From Balneicella halophila (GTDB taxonomy: Bacteria; Bacteroidota; Bacteroidia; Bacteroidales; Balneicellaceae), in NCBI RefSeq assembly GCF_003096835.1, contig NZ_QENZ01000003.1:434001-498000 (forward strand): 64,000 bases of DNA, read 5' to 3'. Under the pieces are notes generated by a model. It saw only the letters and a program-made list of their open reading frames with translations, ran no database searches and had not been told where the DNA came from. Positions 47,637 through 56,518 of the stretch are shown one piece after another (the first letter of the stretch is position 1; the number at the start of each line of letters is the position of its first letter). The translations under genes were made by a program, and so were the position numbers.

Positions 47637-48389
47637 CTATTTAATTTTTAAGTCCTTTTTTTGTTTTTTTATTCGACCTTGATGTGCACGGCTAGAATTA
47701 CACTCCTTTCGTACAATTCGAAGTAATGCTTTTTCTTTATGATAATTTCTAAAATTCTCTGTTAATTCATCATATTTGAATATATAGAGATTATTCTCAT
47801 CTATTTTATATTCTACCGATTCTAGGTCTATCTTGAATAATTCTACAAATCTATCTACAATTACAGAAAATGTATTTGGTTGTCTATGATCGACAACTAA
47901 TTCTGTCCATTTAGATTGGACTCCTGTTTCTTGACATGGCACAAAACCTTTTTTAGAAAATTTATCAAAATAGTCTTGTTTAACATTTAAAATATCCTCA
48001 TAAACAATGTTTCTAGCTGTTTTTCTAAAGATGTTTAATACATTTTCTTTTGGTTGAGTAATTCTAAGCCGATAAGAAATAATGTCTGTTTCTCCATTTC
48101 GATACATTAATTCAAAACATTTTGTGTTGAATTGAACTTTACCAATCCTAATATCTTTAATTATATAATTATCACTTTCTGTATTCTCTATTTTAGATTG
48201 TTTTTCTTGAAGTTCAGGGATATTATCCGTATATGAAGTATCATAATTTAATAAGTCAATGATGTCATTGTAATGTTCATCAGATAAGATTTCACCAAAA
48301 TCATAAGAGTTAAGAATATTTTTATAATAATTAAGAGCATCCTTCTTGAATTTAAATTCTTTATCTCCAATTTTAATTAACTTTCTCAT
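47637..48389 (-). CDS. DUF3223 (DCL-like) protein with HNH-nuclease-like C-terminal half
   Basis: A 250-residue protein from ATG 48389 (MRKLIKIGDKEFKFKKDALNYY). Residues about 5-110 resemble DUF3223, the DCL homology region, with KEFKFKKDALNYYKNIL and LSDEHYNDIIDLLNY. Residues about 145-240 show a possible HNH-type metal/nuclease pattern: CQETGVQSKWTELVVDHRQP (CQETG ... VDHRQP), FRNYHKEKALLRIV and CNSSR. The order Cys, Asp-His, Tyr-His, Cys-Asn fits an HNH-like active site. It is very AT-rich and Lys/Asn-rich relative to neighbours. It stands alone, possibly acquired. Nuclease activity is inference. Confidence 0.6.
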   Translation of the reverse strand: MRKLIKIGDKEFKFKKDALNYYKNILNSYDFGEILSDEHYNDIIDLLNYDTSYTDNIPELQEKQSKIENTESDNYIIKDIRIGKVQFNTKCFELMYRNGETDIISYRLRITQPKENVLNIFRKTARNIVYEDILNVKQDYFDKFSKKGFVPCQETGVQSKWTELVVDHRQPNTFSVIVDRFVELFKIDLESVEYKIDENNLYIFKYDELTENFRNYHKEKALLRIVRKECNSSRAHQGRIKKQKKDLKIK

Positions 48390-48522
48390 GATTGTGCTAT
48401 TCTTTGTGTAGATATTCCATAATGAACAAATATACATAACTCAGATTTAGTGCAAAAACTTCATAAATAGAACTTTCTGAATATCTATAACATCACAATA
48501 AAAATAGAAATTTTTTATTTTG

Positions 48523-48544
48523 TACATTTGGTTTATCGTAAACC
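48523..48544 (+). promoter_or_regulatory. -7 element and small hairpin before the alpha/beta hydrolase gene
   Basis: TACATTTG (48523-48530) matches TAnnTTTG. It runs into GGTTTA-TCG-TAAACC (48530-48544), a 6-bp inverted repeat at the expected transcription start. This could be an operator or a 5' stabilising hairpin. Confidence 0.4.
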
Positions 48545-48568
48545 ATACATTTTCCAAATTTCTATATT

Positions 48569-49504
48569 ATGAAAAGCAAAACTATGCAAATCAAAGCCAA
48601 TGATGGCTTACCCTTATACGCCTATAAATGGATGCCAGATAATGATGCTGAGTTAAAGGGAATTTTATTGTTGATACACGGTTCGGTAGAACACGCAAAA
48701 AGATATGAGCGATTTGGCGAATTTCTAACTACAAACGGTATTGGTGTTTATACGTTTGATATGCGAGGACATGGGGAAACAACCGATTTGAATAGTCCTG
48801 AGTTTGCCCATATCGCCTACAAAACGGGCTGGGAACAACTTTTAGATGATGTTCTTGTAGTACATAATCAGTTGAAAAAGGACTATCCTCAGCAACCAAG
48901 GTTTCTATTTGGTCACAGCATGGGTTCGTTTTTAGTTAGGGATTATATAGCAAACCGCTCTGCAGATTTTAATGGTTTGATATTGAATGGAACAACTATT
49001 GGTGAAGCTGGACCTATTAAATTACTATTGAAGATCACAAAATTTATGACGTTATTTCATAAACCTACGTATAAGAGTAAATTTATTCATAACCAAGTTT
49101 ACGGTAATTTGACCAAGTCGGTTGAGAATCCGGAAACCCCCGTTGATTTTATCTCTACAGATAAAAAGGAAGTACAAAAATATATGGATGATGAATTGTC
49201 AGGAGCACGAATATCTATCGGATATGCCCATGAAATGGGAAAAGGACTTTTAAGGACTCGAAAAGATGAAACGATTAATAAAATTCCTAAAGAGCTCCCG
49301 GTATTGATTGCTTCTGGTAAGAAAGATCCATTAGGAGGAAAAGATGGAGAACAAGTAAAAGCTCTATATGATAAATACATAGACGCTGGAATTAATAATG
49401 TTACTTTTAAACTATATGAAGGAGCTCGTCATGAAATATTAAACGAGGTAAACCGAGATGAAGTAATGGATGATATTCTATTTTGGATGAATAAAAATAG
49501 CTAA
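48569..49504 (+). CDS. alpha/beta hydrolase, monoacylglycerol lipase-like
   Basis: A 311-residue cytoplasmic serine hydrolase of the lysophospholipase/monoglyceride lipase group (Hydrolase_4). The oxyanion segment is LLLIHGSVEHAKRYERF, the nucleophile elbow GHSMGSF, the acid segment ASGKKDPLGG and the catalytic His in GARHEILNE. TFDMRGHGETTD is the typical second strand motif. No signal peptide is seen. Substrate is probably a lysolipid or monoglyceride. It is monocistronic and faces the pirin gene across a hairpin. Confidence 0.85.
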   Translation: MKSKTMQIKANDGLPLYAYKWMPDNDAELKGILLLIHGSVEHAKRYERFGEFLTTNGIGVYTFDMRGHGETTDLNSPEFAHIAYKTGWEQLLDDVLVVHNQLKKDYPQQPRFLFGHSMGSFLVRDYIANRSADFNGLILNGTTIGEAGPIKLLLKITKFMTLFHKPTYKSKFIHNQVYGNLTKSVENPETPVDFISTDKKEVQKYMDDELSGARISIGYAHEMGKGLLRTRKDETINKIPKELPVLIASGKKDPLGGKDGEQVKALYDKYIDAGINNVTFKLYEGARHEILNEVNRDEVMDDILFWMNKNS

Positions 49505-49524
49505 GAAAAGCTACAGGTCATTAA

Positions 49525-49556
49525 AAACCCCATATTACATTTAAAATATGAGGTTT
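49525..49556. terminator. terminator between convergent hydrolase and pirin genes
   Basis: AAACCCCATATT pairs with AATATGAGGTTT apart from one mismatch, around an 8-base loop, between the two convergent genes. Confidence 0.6.
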
Positions 49557-49590
49557 GACGTTTTACAATATGTGTTTGTAAAATCAATTA

Positions 49591-50430
49591 TTAATAATCT
49601 ACCCTTTCTTTGATGAAAGTTCCGTTATCAAGCTCATCAAAAGTATCTTGTAATTCCTTTCTGGTGTTCATAACGATAGGTCCTGCCCACGCGATAGGTT
49701 CATTTAATGCTCTAGATTTTATGTAAAGAACTTGTGCTTTATTACCCTTGTTTTTTATAGAAATGCTGTCACCATTGGTCAATTTTACGGCAGTTTTTTC
49801 TTCAATCAATTCATCTCCGACATAAACATCACCTAGAAGAGTAAACAGCATTAACGAATCGTCCTCTTCCATATTTAAAGTAATTTCAGATCCGGACTTA
49901 AGATGTATATCGTAATAATCAAGTGGTAAGAAGTCTCCTTTATAGCCTTGAGTATCTTTATAAGATCCAGCTAAGACTCTTATTTTTCCACCATCGATAG
50001 GTACTTCTTTAATATCTTCTTTTTTAATACTGTTATAGGTTGGAGTACTCATTTTATCCTTTGTAGGAAGATTTAACCAGAGTTGCACTCCTAGCAATCG
50101 ATCAGCGGCTGGAACTAATTCTTCGTGCAGAATTCCTGAGCCTGAGTTCATCCACTGTACTTCTCCGTCAGTAATACCATCTTCATTTCCAAGGCTGTCT
50201 CTATGAACCATCTTTCCTCGAGAGAGGTAGCTTATCGTCTCAATTCCCCTGTGGGGATGCATTGGAAAACCTGCAGTATAATCTTCAGGATTGAGGCTGT
50301 CAAAAGAGTCAAGCATTAAAATAGGATCAAACTCTTTTGTTGTTTCGCCACCTAAGACCCGTATTAAGTTTACTCCTGCACCGTCTACTGTTTTGTAACC
50401 TTTAGCCTTTGTCTTTATTCTTCTTTTCAT
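49591..50430 (-). CDS. pirin family protein
   Basis: A 279-residue bicupin. The N-terminal cupin has the metal-site region FPMHPHRGIETISYLSRGKMVHRDS, with the HPHRG histidines, and MNSGSGILHEE, both hallmarks of pirins. The C-terminal half (residues about 150-275) is the second cupin. Some bacterial pirins act as quercetinases and others bind metabolic enzymes; this one cannot be assigned. A strong Shine-Dalgarno AGAAGGAG sits 11 bases before the start, uncommon in this window. It is divergent from the lactate sensor kinase gene. Confidence 0.9.
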   Translation of the reverse strand: MKRRIKTKAKGYKTVDGAGVNLIRVLGGETTKEFDPILMLDSFDSLNPEDYTAGFPMHPHRGIETISYLSRGKMVHRDSLGNEDGITDGEVQWMNSGSGILHEELVPAADRLLGVQLWLNLPTKDKMSTPTYNSIKKEDIKEVPIDGGKIRVLAGSYKDTQGYKGDFLPLDYYDIHLKSGSEITLNMEEDDSLMLFTLLGDVYVGDELIEEKTAVKLTNGDSISIKNKGNKAQVLYIKSRALNEPIAWAGPIVMNTRKELQDTFDELDNGTFIKERVDY

Positions 50431-50647
50431 AATAAATTAACTCCTTCTAATAAGTTAGATTAAATATAATATGACAAAAAGTATGCTAGACTTTTATGAT
50501 AGAAATTTTATGTCAAAATGTCTTATAAATGTATTTTATTATAAATTGGCAAGCTGTTATTGCAACTGTTTAATCTGGTTTATTCATATTTCTCTCTCAA
50601 ATGTGTATTTTCGTAAAAAAAAGATTTATTTCTCGTTAATAAATTTT

Positions 50648-53092
50648 ATGAAAAGAAAACTTGCTAAATATGTGATACTCACTTTTCCCCTATTCCTTTT
50701 GAATTGGGTGTTATTGTATGGAGAGGATTTCTCCTTAAAAAAGAACGTGAAAAGTATATTAGTTCTCCATTCTTATCATCAGGGGATGCAATGGACTGAT
50801 AGTATTACTAAGGGTATACAGCAGGTGATAAAATCGCAGCCTGAAGAAATTGATGTTTTTTTTGAATATCTAGATAGTAAACGCTATTTAGATGTAAACC
50901 ATGCAGGACAAGGACAGATTTTTAATCAAAAGTATAAAGATCGGAATCCATTTGACGTAATTATAAGTGTTGACGACGATGCTTTAAATTTTTTAGCTCA
51001 AAATAGGAATTCGCTTTTTGCTAATACACCGATTGTGTTTTGCGGTGTTAATCAGCCTCTTATTGAGAAGGTTCTCAGAGATACTCTGATTACAGGAGTT
51101 CAAGAGATTCCTGATATCAAAGAAACATTCAGTCTGATAAGAAAATTACATCCAAACGCCAATAAGATTCATATTGTTAACGATATTTACTCGGAAACAG
51201 CAAAAACCAATAGAAAAGTCACTGATAGTTTGAAAAATCAATATCCAAAGGAAATTGCATATCTTGATACTTTGTCTTCAGAAGAATTGAAAGAAAAAGT
51301 GTCAATGATTCCTGAAGATGACGTCATTCTTCTATTAACCTTTAATCAAGATAGGAATAAGAACTTCATCTCGTACAAAGACGAGCGTCGTATCGTGTTG
51401 AGTAATGCAAGTGCCCCAGTATATGCCGTTTGGGATTTTTTTTTAGGTAAGGGAGTTGTCGGAGGTAAAATTATTAAAGGGAAAGAACAAGGGATTTTAG
51501 CTGCAAAGATGAGTTTGCGTGTCTTAGAAGGCATACAGCCAAGTAAAATACCAATTGTCTCACATTCTCAGTCTTCATTTATATTTGATTATAGGCAGCT
51601 AAAAAAGTTTGGAATTGCTAATACTGCATTGCCGACAGGATCAATTGTTCTTGAAAAACCTAATTCAGGATATGAATTTAATGAAAGAGAATTGTTTTGG
51701 GTGATTTTTATTTTTGCATTGCTATTAACCTTGGTTATAATCTTAATTCAATTAGTTAATAAGAACAAAGAGGCCAGGGAGGCTTTACTTATTAAACAAG
51801 ATTATTTAGAGATTACATTAGGACAAAATATTTTAATTTCAAAAATCGTAACATTTCTAAATTCTACTAATGATTTATCGGAAGTCGTCAATGATGTACT
51901 AAACACAATAACGGGGAGTGGACATGCAGACAAAGCTTTTGTGTTCTCGCTTCGAGAAGAAAATAAGATTGATAAAGCTATCGGTTTACGCTACTCTGAA
52001 AATGGTGAAATTGTAACTGATAAGGAAAAAGAATATTGGAATTTTAATATCCATAGGCAACTTCGTTTGATTTTTAACAAAAAAAATGTTGTTAGTAGTA
52101 ATTTACATGAATTCTCACATAATGAACAAAAGTTTTTTCAGGCTAATGGGATTAAATCTATAATGTTATTACCGATTGAGGTAAGAAGCAAAGTTAATGG
52201 GGTTGTTGGATTTGCATTTGCTTCGGAACACAATTGGACTCCAGCTGAAATGCGTATTTTTTCAACGCTAACAAGAGTAATGGCAAATGCTTGGGAGCGG
52301 AACTTTCAGATGAACCAATATCTTAGCATTGAGAAACAACATGGAGTTGCATTACGCCTTATGGAACGTACCTCTCGGTTAGCTTCTATTGGGGTTATAA
52401 CTGGAGGCATTTCTCATGAAATTAATCAGCCCCTCAATGCAATTAAAATAAATACAAGCTTATTGCTAAGGCAGCTTAAAGGAGAAAAAAATCCCTTACT
52501 CAAAAAGTTGAAATCAATTGATAAAGGAATAAATAGAATAGACCAGATAATCCTTCAGATGAGAGACTATTGGGTAAAACCCGGATTAGTTGAGGAAGAC
52601 CAAGTATGGGTGGATTTGAATAAAGCATTACAACGAAGTTGTTCTCTAGTTGAGCGAAATTTAAAAAAGGAAAATGTTAGGTTACATACTCAATTAGCTG
52701 GAACACATTTATTAATTGAGGGGAATAAGATACAAGTTGAGCAAATCATTATTAACTTGCTGATGAATGCAATACAAGCAGTGAAACGAACAGATAAAAA
52801 GGATAAAATAATACTTGTGAAAACATTTAAACAGTATAAATCAGCTCTATTAATTATTGAAGATAATGGTCCTGGAATCCCCAAAGAAATAGGAGAATAT
52901 CTGTTCGATCCATTCTTTACAACAAAAGAGAAAGAAGAAGGTACAGGGTTGGGGCTTGCTATTGTAAAAGCATTTGTCGTTCGGATGAAAGGACATATTC
53001 GCTATGAGAATATAAATGGTGGAGGCGTGAGGTTTGTCGTGGATTTTAATGCTCTAGAAGATGAGAAAGTGAGCATAACACCTAATTTTTAA
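50648..53092 (+). CDS. membrane sensor histidine kinase with periplasmic ABC-substrate-binding-like domain
   Basis: The ATG at 50648 begins a normal signal/anchor helix (MKRKLAKYVILTFPLFLLNW) and gives 814 residues; the frame runs 59 codons further upstream without coding character. Residues about 30-330 resemble the ABC substrate-binding-like sensor fold (ILVLHSYHQGMQWTD), a transmembrane helix follows (about 345-370), then a GAF domain (about 380-560), a HisKA box with ISHEINQPLN (His590), and the ATPase domain with NAIQAV, DNGPGIP and GTGLGLAIVKAF. It overlooks a sigma-54 regulator 14 bases downstream and a lactate operon, so it probably senses lactate or a related acid. Confidence 0.85.
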   Translation: MKRKLAKYVILTFPLFLLNWVLLYGEDFSLKKNVKSILVLHSYHQGMQWTDSITKGIQQVIKSQPEEIDVFFEYLDSKRYLDVNHAGQGQIFNQKYKDRNPFDVIISVDDDALNFLAQNRNSLFANTPIVFCGVNQPLIEKVLRDTLITGVQEIPDIKETFSLIRKLHPNANKIHIVNDIYSETAKTNRKVTDSLKNQYPKEIAYLDTLSSEELKEKVSMIPEDDVILLLTFNQDRNKNFISYKDERRIVLSNASAPVYAVWDFFLGKGVVGGKIIKGKEQGILAAKMSLRVLEGIQPSKIPIVSHSQSSFIFDYRQLKKFGIANTALPTGSIVLEKPNSGYEFNERELFWVIFIFALLLTLVIILIQLVNKNKEAREALLIKQDYLEITLGQNILISKIVTFLNSTNDLSEVVNDVLNTITGSGHADKAFVFSLREENKIDKAIGLRYSENGEIVTDKEKEYWNFNIHRQLRLIFNKKNVVSSNLHEFSHNEQKFFQANGIKSIMLLPIEVRSKVNGVVGFAFASEHNWTPAEMRIFSTLTRVMANAWERNFQMNQYLSIEKQHGVALRLMERTSRLASIGVITGGISHEINQPLNAIKINTSLLLRQLKGEKNPLLKKLKSIDKGINRIDQIILQMRDYWVKPGLVEEDQVWVDLNKALQRSCSLVERNLKKENVRLHTQLAGTHLLIEGNKIQVEQIIINLLMNAIQAVKRTDKKDKIILVKTFKQYKSALLIIEDNGPGIPKEIGEYLFDPFFTTKEKEEGTGLGLAIVKAFVVRMKGHIRYENINGGGVRFVVDFNALEDEKVSITPNF

Positions 53093-53106
53093 AAAAATAA
53101 AGATAA

Positions 53107-54558
53107 ATGAGAGTATTGGTTGTAGAAGATAACAAGTTGAGCAGAGAAGCCATTATTAGTTTCTTAACAGAAGAATTAGAAGTGCAAGTTGCTGAGGCAG
53201 AGGATGGATATGAAGCAATGGCTATTTTAACAGAAAAATCTTTCGATTTAGTAATTTCAGATATCAGGATGCCTAAAATCGGAGGCTTGGAACTTCTAAA
53301 AAATATAAAAAAGCTCTACCCACAAACAGAAGTTATCTTAATAACAGGTTTTGCAGAGATTGAAGATTCTATTACTGCATTGCGATGTGGTGCCTTAGAT
53401 TATTTGATGAAGCCTATCAGTATTGAGGAGCTTGGTATTATTATTCAGAACCTTCAGGAACGCAATAATCTGCGTTCTGAGAATCGGAATCTTCGAGCTT
53501 CAGTACGAGCTATAAATGATGATGTAACGGAAGCAAAGAAAAGAATACAGGGATTGCAACAGAAGATACAGGAAGTTCAGTTCTCTGAAAACATGGCTAT
53601 TTTTTCCACTCATATGAAGAAGGTTGTTAATCTCGCTTTGGAATTTCATAAAAGCAGAGATATTCCTGTTTTAATAGAAGGAGAGACAGGAACAGGAAAA
53701 GAAATGGTTGCTCGCTTAGTTCATTCAGGAAAGGATGGAGTCACTGCTCCATTTATTGCAGTGAATTGCGCTGCAATATCTTCACAATTATTTGAAAGTG
53801 AACTCTTTGGTTATGAAAAAGGAGCATTTACGGGAGCTAACCAAACCGGAAATATAGGAAAATTAGAGTTAGCTCAAGGAGGAACTATTTTTTTAGATGA
53901 AATAAGTGAATTGCCTCTTGATCTGCAGACAAAGTTATTAAGAGTAATTCAGCAGAGGGAGTTTTTCCGTGTCGGTGGTACGTCATTAATCAAATTGAAT
54001 GTGCGTTTTATTTTTGCTACCAACAAAAGATTACAAGATTTAGTTACTCAGAATTTATTCCGGGCTGACTTATTTTATCGAATAGATATAGGTAAAATTG
54101 AAATAAAGCCTTTGAGAGAACGGAAGGAGGAAATACTACCCTTGACACAATATTTCTTAGAAATATTTTCTAGAAAAAGGAATAAGAATTTCAAACAGAT
54201 AGGTCAAGATGCTCGTTATATAATAGAAAATCATGAATGGAAAGGCAATATTAGAGAGTTGCAAAATGCAATTGAAAGGATAGTGTTGTTGTATGATGAA
54301 GAAATTCTTGAAGGTTGGCATCTAAGTCACATTACGACCGAAAATGTAAAAATGAAGAAAAAATTAGGAAGTCTAATTGTGCCTGGACAACTTCTCTTGC
54401 CAGATACTCCATTTTCAATAGAAGATTTGGAGATAGAGATTGTTGCGAAAGCTTTAGAGCGTTTTGACGGGAATAAGAGTAAAACTGCAGACTATCTTAA
54501 TCTTACACGTTCTTCTCTTCGTAGTAGAATTAGAAAAATAAAAGAGAGAGGTTCTTGA
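53107..54558 (+). CDS. NtrC family sigma-54-dependent response regulator
   Basis: A 483-residue activator. The receiver domain (1-120) has the phospho-acceptor Asp52 in VISDIRMPKIGG. A coiled-coil linker (about 125-158) leads to the AAA+ domain with Walker A GETGTGKE (192-199) and the sigma-54-contact loop GAFTGA (239-244). A Fis-type HTH ends the protein (ALERFDGNKSKTADYLNLTR, about 450-470). The gene is 14 bases after the sensor kinase and just upstream of the lactate permease operon, whose promoter region has repeats and a weak sigma-54 element. The pair resembles DctB/DctD-type carboxylate control systems. Confidence 0.92.
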   Translation: MRVLVVEDNKLSREAIISFLTEELEVQVAEAEDGYEAMAILTEKSFDLVISDIRMPKIGGLELLKNIKKLYPQTEVILITGFAEIEDSITALRCGALDYLMKPISIEELGIIIQNLQERNNLRSENRNLRASVRAINDDVTEAKKRIQGLQQKIQEVQFSENMAIFSTHMKKVVNLALEFHKSRDIPVLIEGETGTGKEMVARLVHSGKDGVTAPFIAVNCAAISSQLFESELFGYEKGAFTGANQTGNIGKLELAQGGTIFLDEISELPLDLQTKLLRVIQQREFFRVGGTSLIKLNVRFIFATNKRLQDLVTQNLFRADLFYRIDIGKIEIKPLRERKEEILPLTQYFLEIFSRKRNKNFKQIGQDARYIIENHEWKGNIRELQNAIERIVLLYDEEILEGWHLSHITTENVKMKKKLGSLIVPGQLLLPDTPFSIEDLEIEIVAKALERFDGNKSKTADYLNLTRSSLRSRIRKIKERGS

Positions 54559-54565
54559 ATTAAGC

Positions 54566-54630
54566 TGTTCATAATCGCACTGTTGTTCATAATCGCACAC
54601 TTCGTTTTGTGTTATTGGGCATCATTGCAC
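54566..54630. promoter_or_regulatory. direct repeats upstream of the lactate permease (candidate activator sites)
   Basis: TGTTCATAATCGCAC occurs exactly twice, at 54566-54580 and 54584-54598, with an 18-base period. A weaker third copy, GCATCATTGCAC (9 of 12 matching), is at 54619-54630. They lie 110-175 bases upstream of the weak sigma-54-like element, a usual distance for enhancer sites of NtrC-type activators. Confidence 0.6.
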
Positions 54631-54676
54631 TATCCCGGTATTTAGATTCAAAAAAAACAGTGTGCGTGCTGTTGTT

Positions 54677-54701
54677 TAAAGCACTGATAATTAGTGCTTT
54701 A
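54677..54701. promoter_or_regulatory. inverted repeat between the response regulator and lactate permease
   Basis: TAAAGCACT and AGTGCTTTA form perfect 9-bp arms around GATAATT, followed by TTTTT. It could be the terminator of the kinase-regulator operon or a further activator site; the position fits both. Confidence 0.5.
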
Positions 54702-54739
54702 TTTTTACTGCAATCGTTTTAGTGTTGTTTGGTGTTTTA

Positions 54740-54755
54740 TGGCATTCGTATTGAT
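54740..54755 (+). promoter_or_regulatory. weak sigma-54-like promoter element
   Basis: TGGCATTCGTATTGAT has GG and a following TTG at exactly the -24/-12 spacing of TGGCAC-N5-TTGC, but the -12 GC is GA. It is 39 bases before the permease ATG. The sigma-54 regulator just upstream raises its likelihood. Confidence 0.4.
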
Positions 54756-54793
54756 AAATATGGAGCTGGTAACGTTAACTAAAAAATAAAACT

Positions 54794-56449
54794 ATGAGTG
54801 CTTTACTAGCTTTTTTACCCATTCTCGTAACAATTATTTTAATGGCAGGTTTCAATTGGCCTGCTAAAAAGGCCTTACCTCTTTCATGGATTTTAGCTGT
54901 AGCTGTTGCTTTGTTCTATTGGAAGATGGATTTTCTAAATGTAATAGGGGATTCTCTTTTTGGAGCATTAAAGGCTTTTGATATACTTATTATCATCTTT
55001 GGTGCAATTCTCATTCTAAACACATTGAAAATATCAGGAGCTATGGCGACTATAAACAATGGATTTAACGGAATTACACAAGATAGACGAATTCAAGCTA
55101 TCATTATTGGCTTTATGTTTGGTGCGTTTATTGAAGGAGCTGCAGGTTTTGGTACTCCAGCGGCTTTAGCAGGTCCATTGCTTGTTGGTCTAGGTTTTCC
55201 TCCATTGGCTGCTGCTATGGTGGCATTAATTTTTAACTCTGTGCCGGTTCCTTATGGAGCTGTTGGAACTCCAATCCTGGGAGGAGCAATGAAGACGTTA
55301 GAGGGTAATTTAAGCGGTGTCGTAGCTCCCGAGAGATTTATGATGTCTTTAACAGAATGGGTTGCAATTCCAAATGCTTTGGTTGGTATTTTTGTGCCTC
55401 TTTTAGGTATTTGTATAATGACTAAATTTTTTGGTAAAGAACGTTCAATAAAACCAGGATTAGCAGTAGCTCCCTTTGCTATCTTTGCTGGTTTGTCTTT
55501 TACAATACCTTATGTGTTAATAGCGTCTATACTGGGGCCAGAGCTTCCATCATTATTAGGTGCATTTATTGGCTTAGGCATTGTCGTGTTTGCGGCGAAA
55601 AAAGGGTTCTTGGTTCCTAAAAAAATATGGTCTTTCCCTCCAAGAGAAGATTGGGAGTCAAGTTGGAAATCAAAAGATTATACTGGGGATACAGGGGAGG
55701 CAAAAATGAGCCTATTAAAGGCTTGGACTCCTTACGCTCTTATCGCTATTATTCTGGTAGTTACTCGTATACCCTCATTAGGATTAAAACAAATATTAGC
55801 ATCACAAACAATGAGTTTGCCTGATATTTTTGGAATTAAAGGTTTGGGATATGTTTTACAATGGGCATACTTACCAGGAACAATCCCATTTATTTTAGTT
55901 GCGATTATTACCAATTTCATGTATCGAATGAAGAAAAAAGATGTTGTAAAAACATGGAAAATGACTTTTAAACAGATAACAGGTGCTGCAATTGCTTTAG
56001 TTGCTGGTGTGGCAATGGTGCAGTTGATGTTAAAATCAAATATAAATGAAGCTGGTTTTGACTCAATGTTAACTGTAATGGCAACATCAATAGCAGACTT
56101 ATCAGGTAATTCTTATCCTGTTATTTCTCCACTTATAGGAGTTCTCGGATCCTTTATGAGTGGATCTGCAACAGTTTCTAATTTATTGTTTTCATCTCTG
56201 CAGTTTGAAACAGCTACCATTTTAGACCTTCCAGAAATATTAATAGTTTCACTTCAAGCTACAGGAGCCGCTTTTGGAAATATGATTTGTGTTAATAATG
56301 TTGTGGCTGTTTGTGCTACCGTTGGTTGTATTGGAACAGAAGGGACTATAATAAGAAGAAATGCTATACCTGCTTTCATTTATTATATAGCAGTGACATT
56401 GATTGTTGGGTTAATCCTATTATCTGGATATGATCCTTTACCCCTTTAG
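54794..56449 (+). CDS. lldP: L-lactate permease (LctP/LldP family)
   Basis: A 551-residue proton-coupled lactate/glycolate importer with about 13 transmembrane segments. Family features include an early [17 protein letters not shown] helix, the [25 protein letters not shown] motif ([13 protein letters not shown]) and [14 protein letters not shown], and the C-terminal [15 protein letters not shown]. It heads the lldP-porin-lutABC gene set. The leader is AT-rich with no Shine-Dalgarno. Whether it prefers L- or D-lactate cannot be read from the sequence. Confidence 0.93.
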   Translation: MSALLAFLPILVTIILMAGFNWPAKKALPLSWILAVAVALFYWKMDFLNVIGDSLFGALKAFDILIIIFGAILILNTLKISGAMATINNGFNGITQDRRIQAIIIGFMFGAFIEGAAGFGTPAALAGPLLVGLGFPPLAAAMVALIFNSVPVPYGAVGTPILGGAMKTLEGNLSGVVAPERFMMSLTEWVAIPNALVGIFVPLLGICIMTKFFGKERSIKPGLAVAPFAIFAGLSFTIPYVLIASILGPELPSLLGAFIGLGIVVFAAKKGFLVPKKIWSFPPREDWESSWKSKDYTGDTGEAKMSLLKAWTPYALIAIILVVTRIPSLGLKQILASQTMSLPDIFGIKGLGYVLQWAYLPGTIPFILVAIITNFMYRMKKKDVVKTWKMTFKQITGAAIALVAGVAMVQLMLKSNINEAGFDSMLTVMATSIADLSGNSYPVISPLIGVLGSFMSGSATVSNLLFSSLQFETATILDLPEILIVSLQATGAAFGNMICVNNVVAVCATVGCIGTEGTIIRRNAIPAFIYYIAVTLIVGLILLSGYDPLPL

Positions 56450-56518
56450 TCTTAAATAAGATATTAAGGATAAGAATTAGAATAAATCAGATTATAAATC
56501 CAAAAAGGAATTAAAAAA

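Noticed and set aside
50471-50647. Upstream 59 codons as the start of the sensor kinase
   Set aside because: The stretch is Cys/Tyr/Asn-rich without family character, while the Met at 50648 begins a proper signal/anchor helix.
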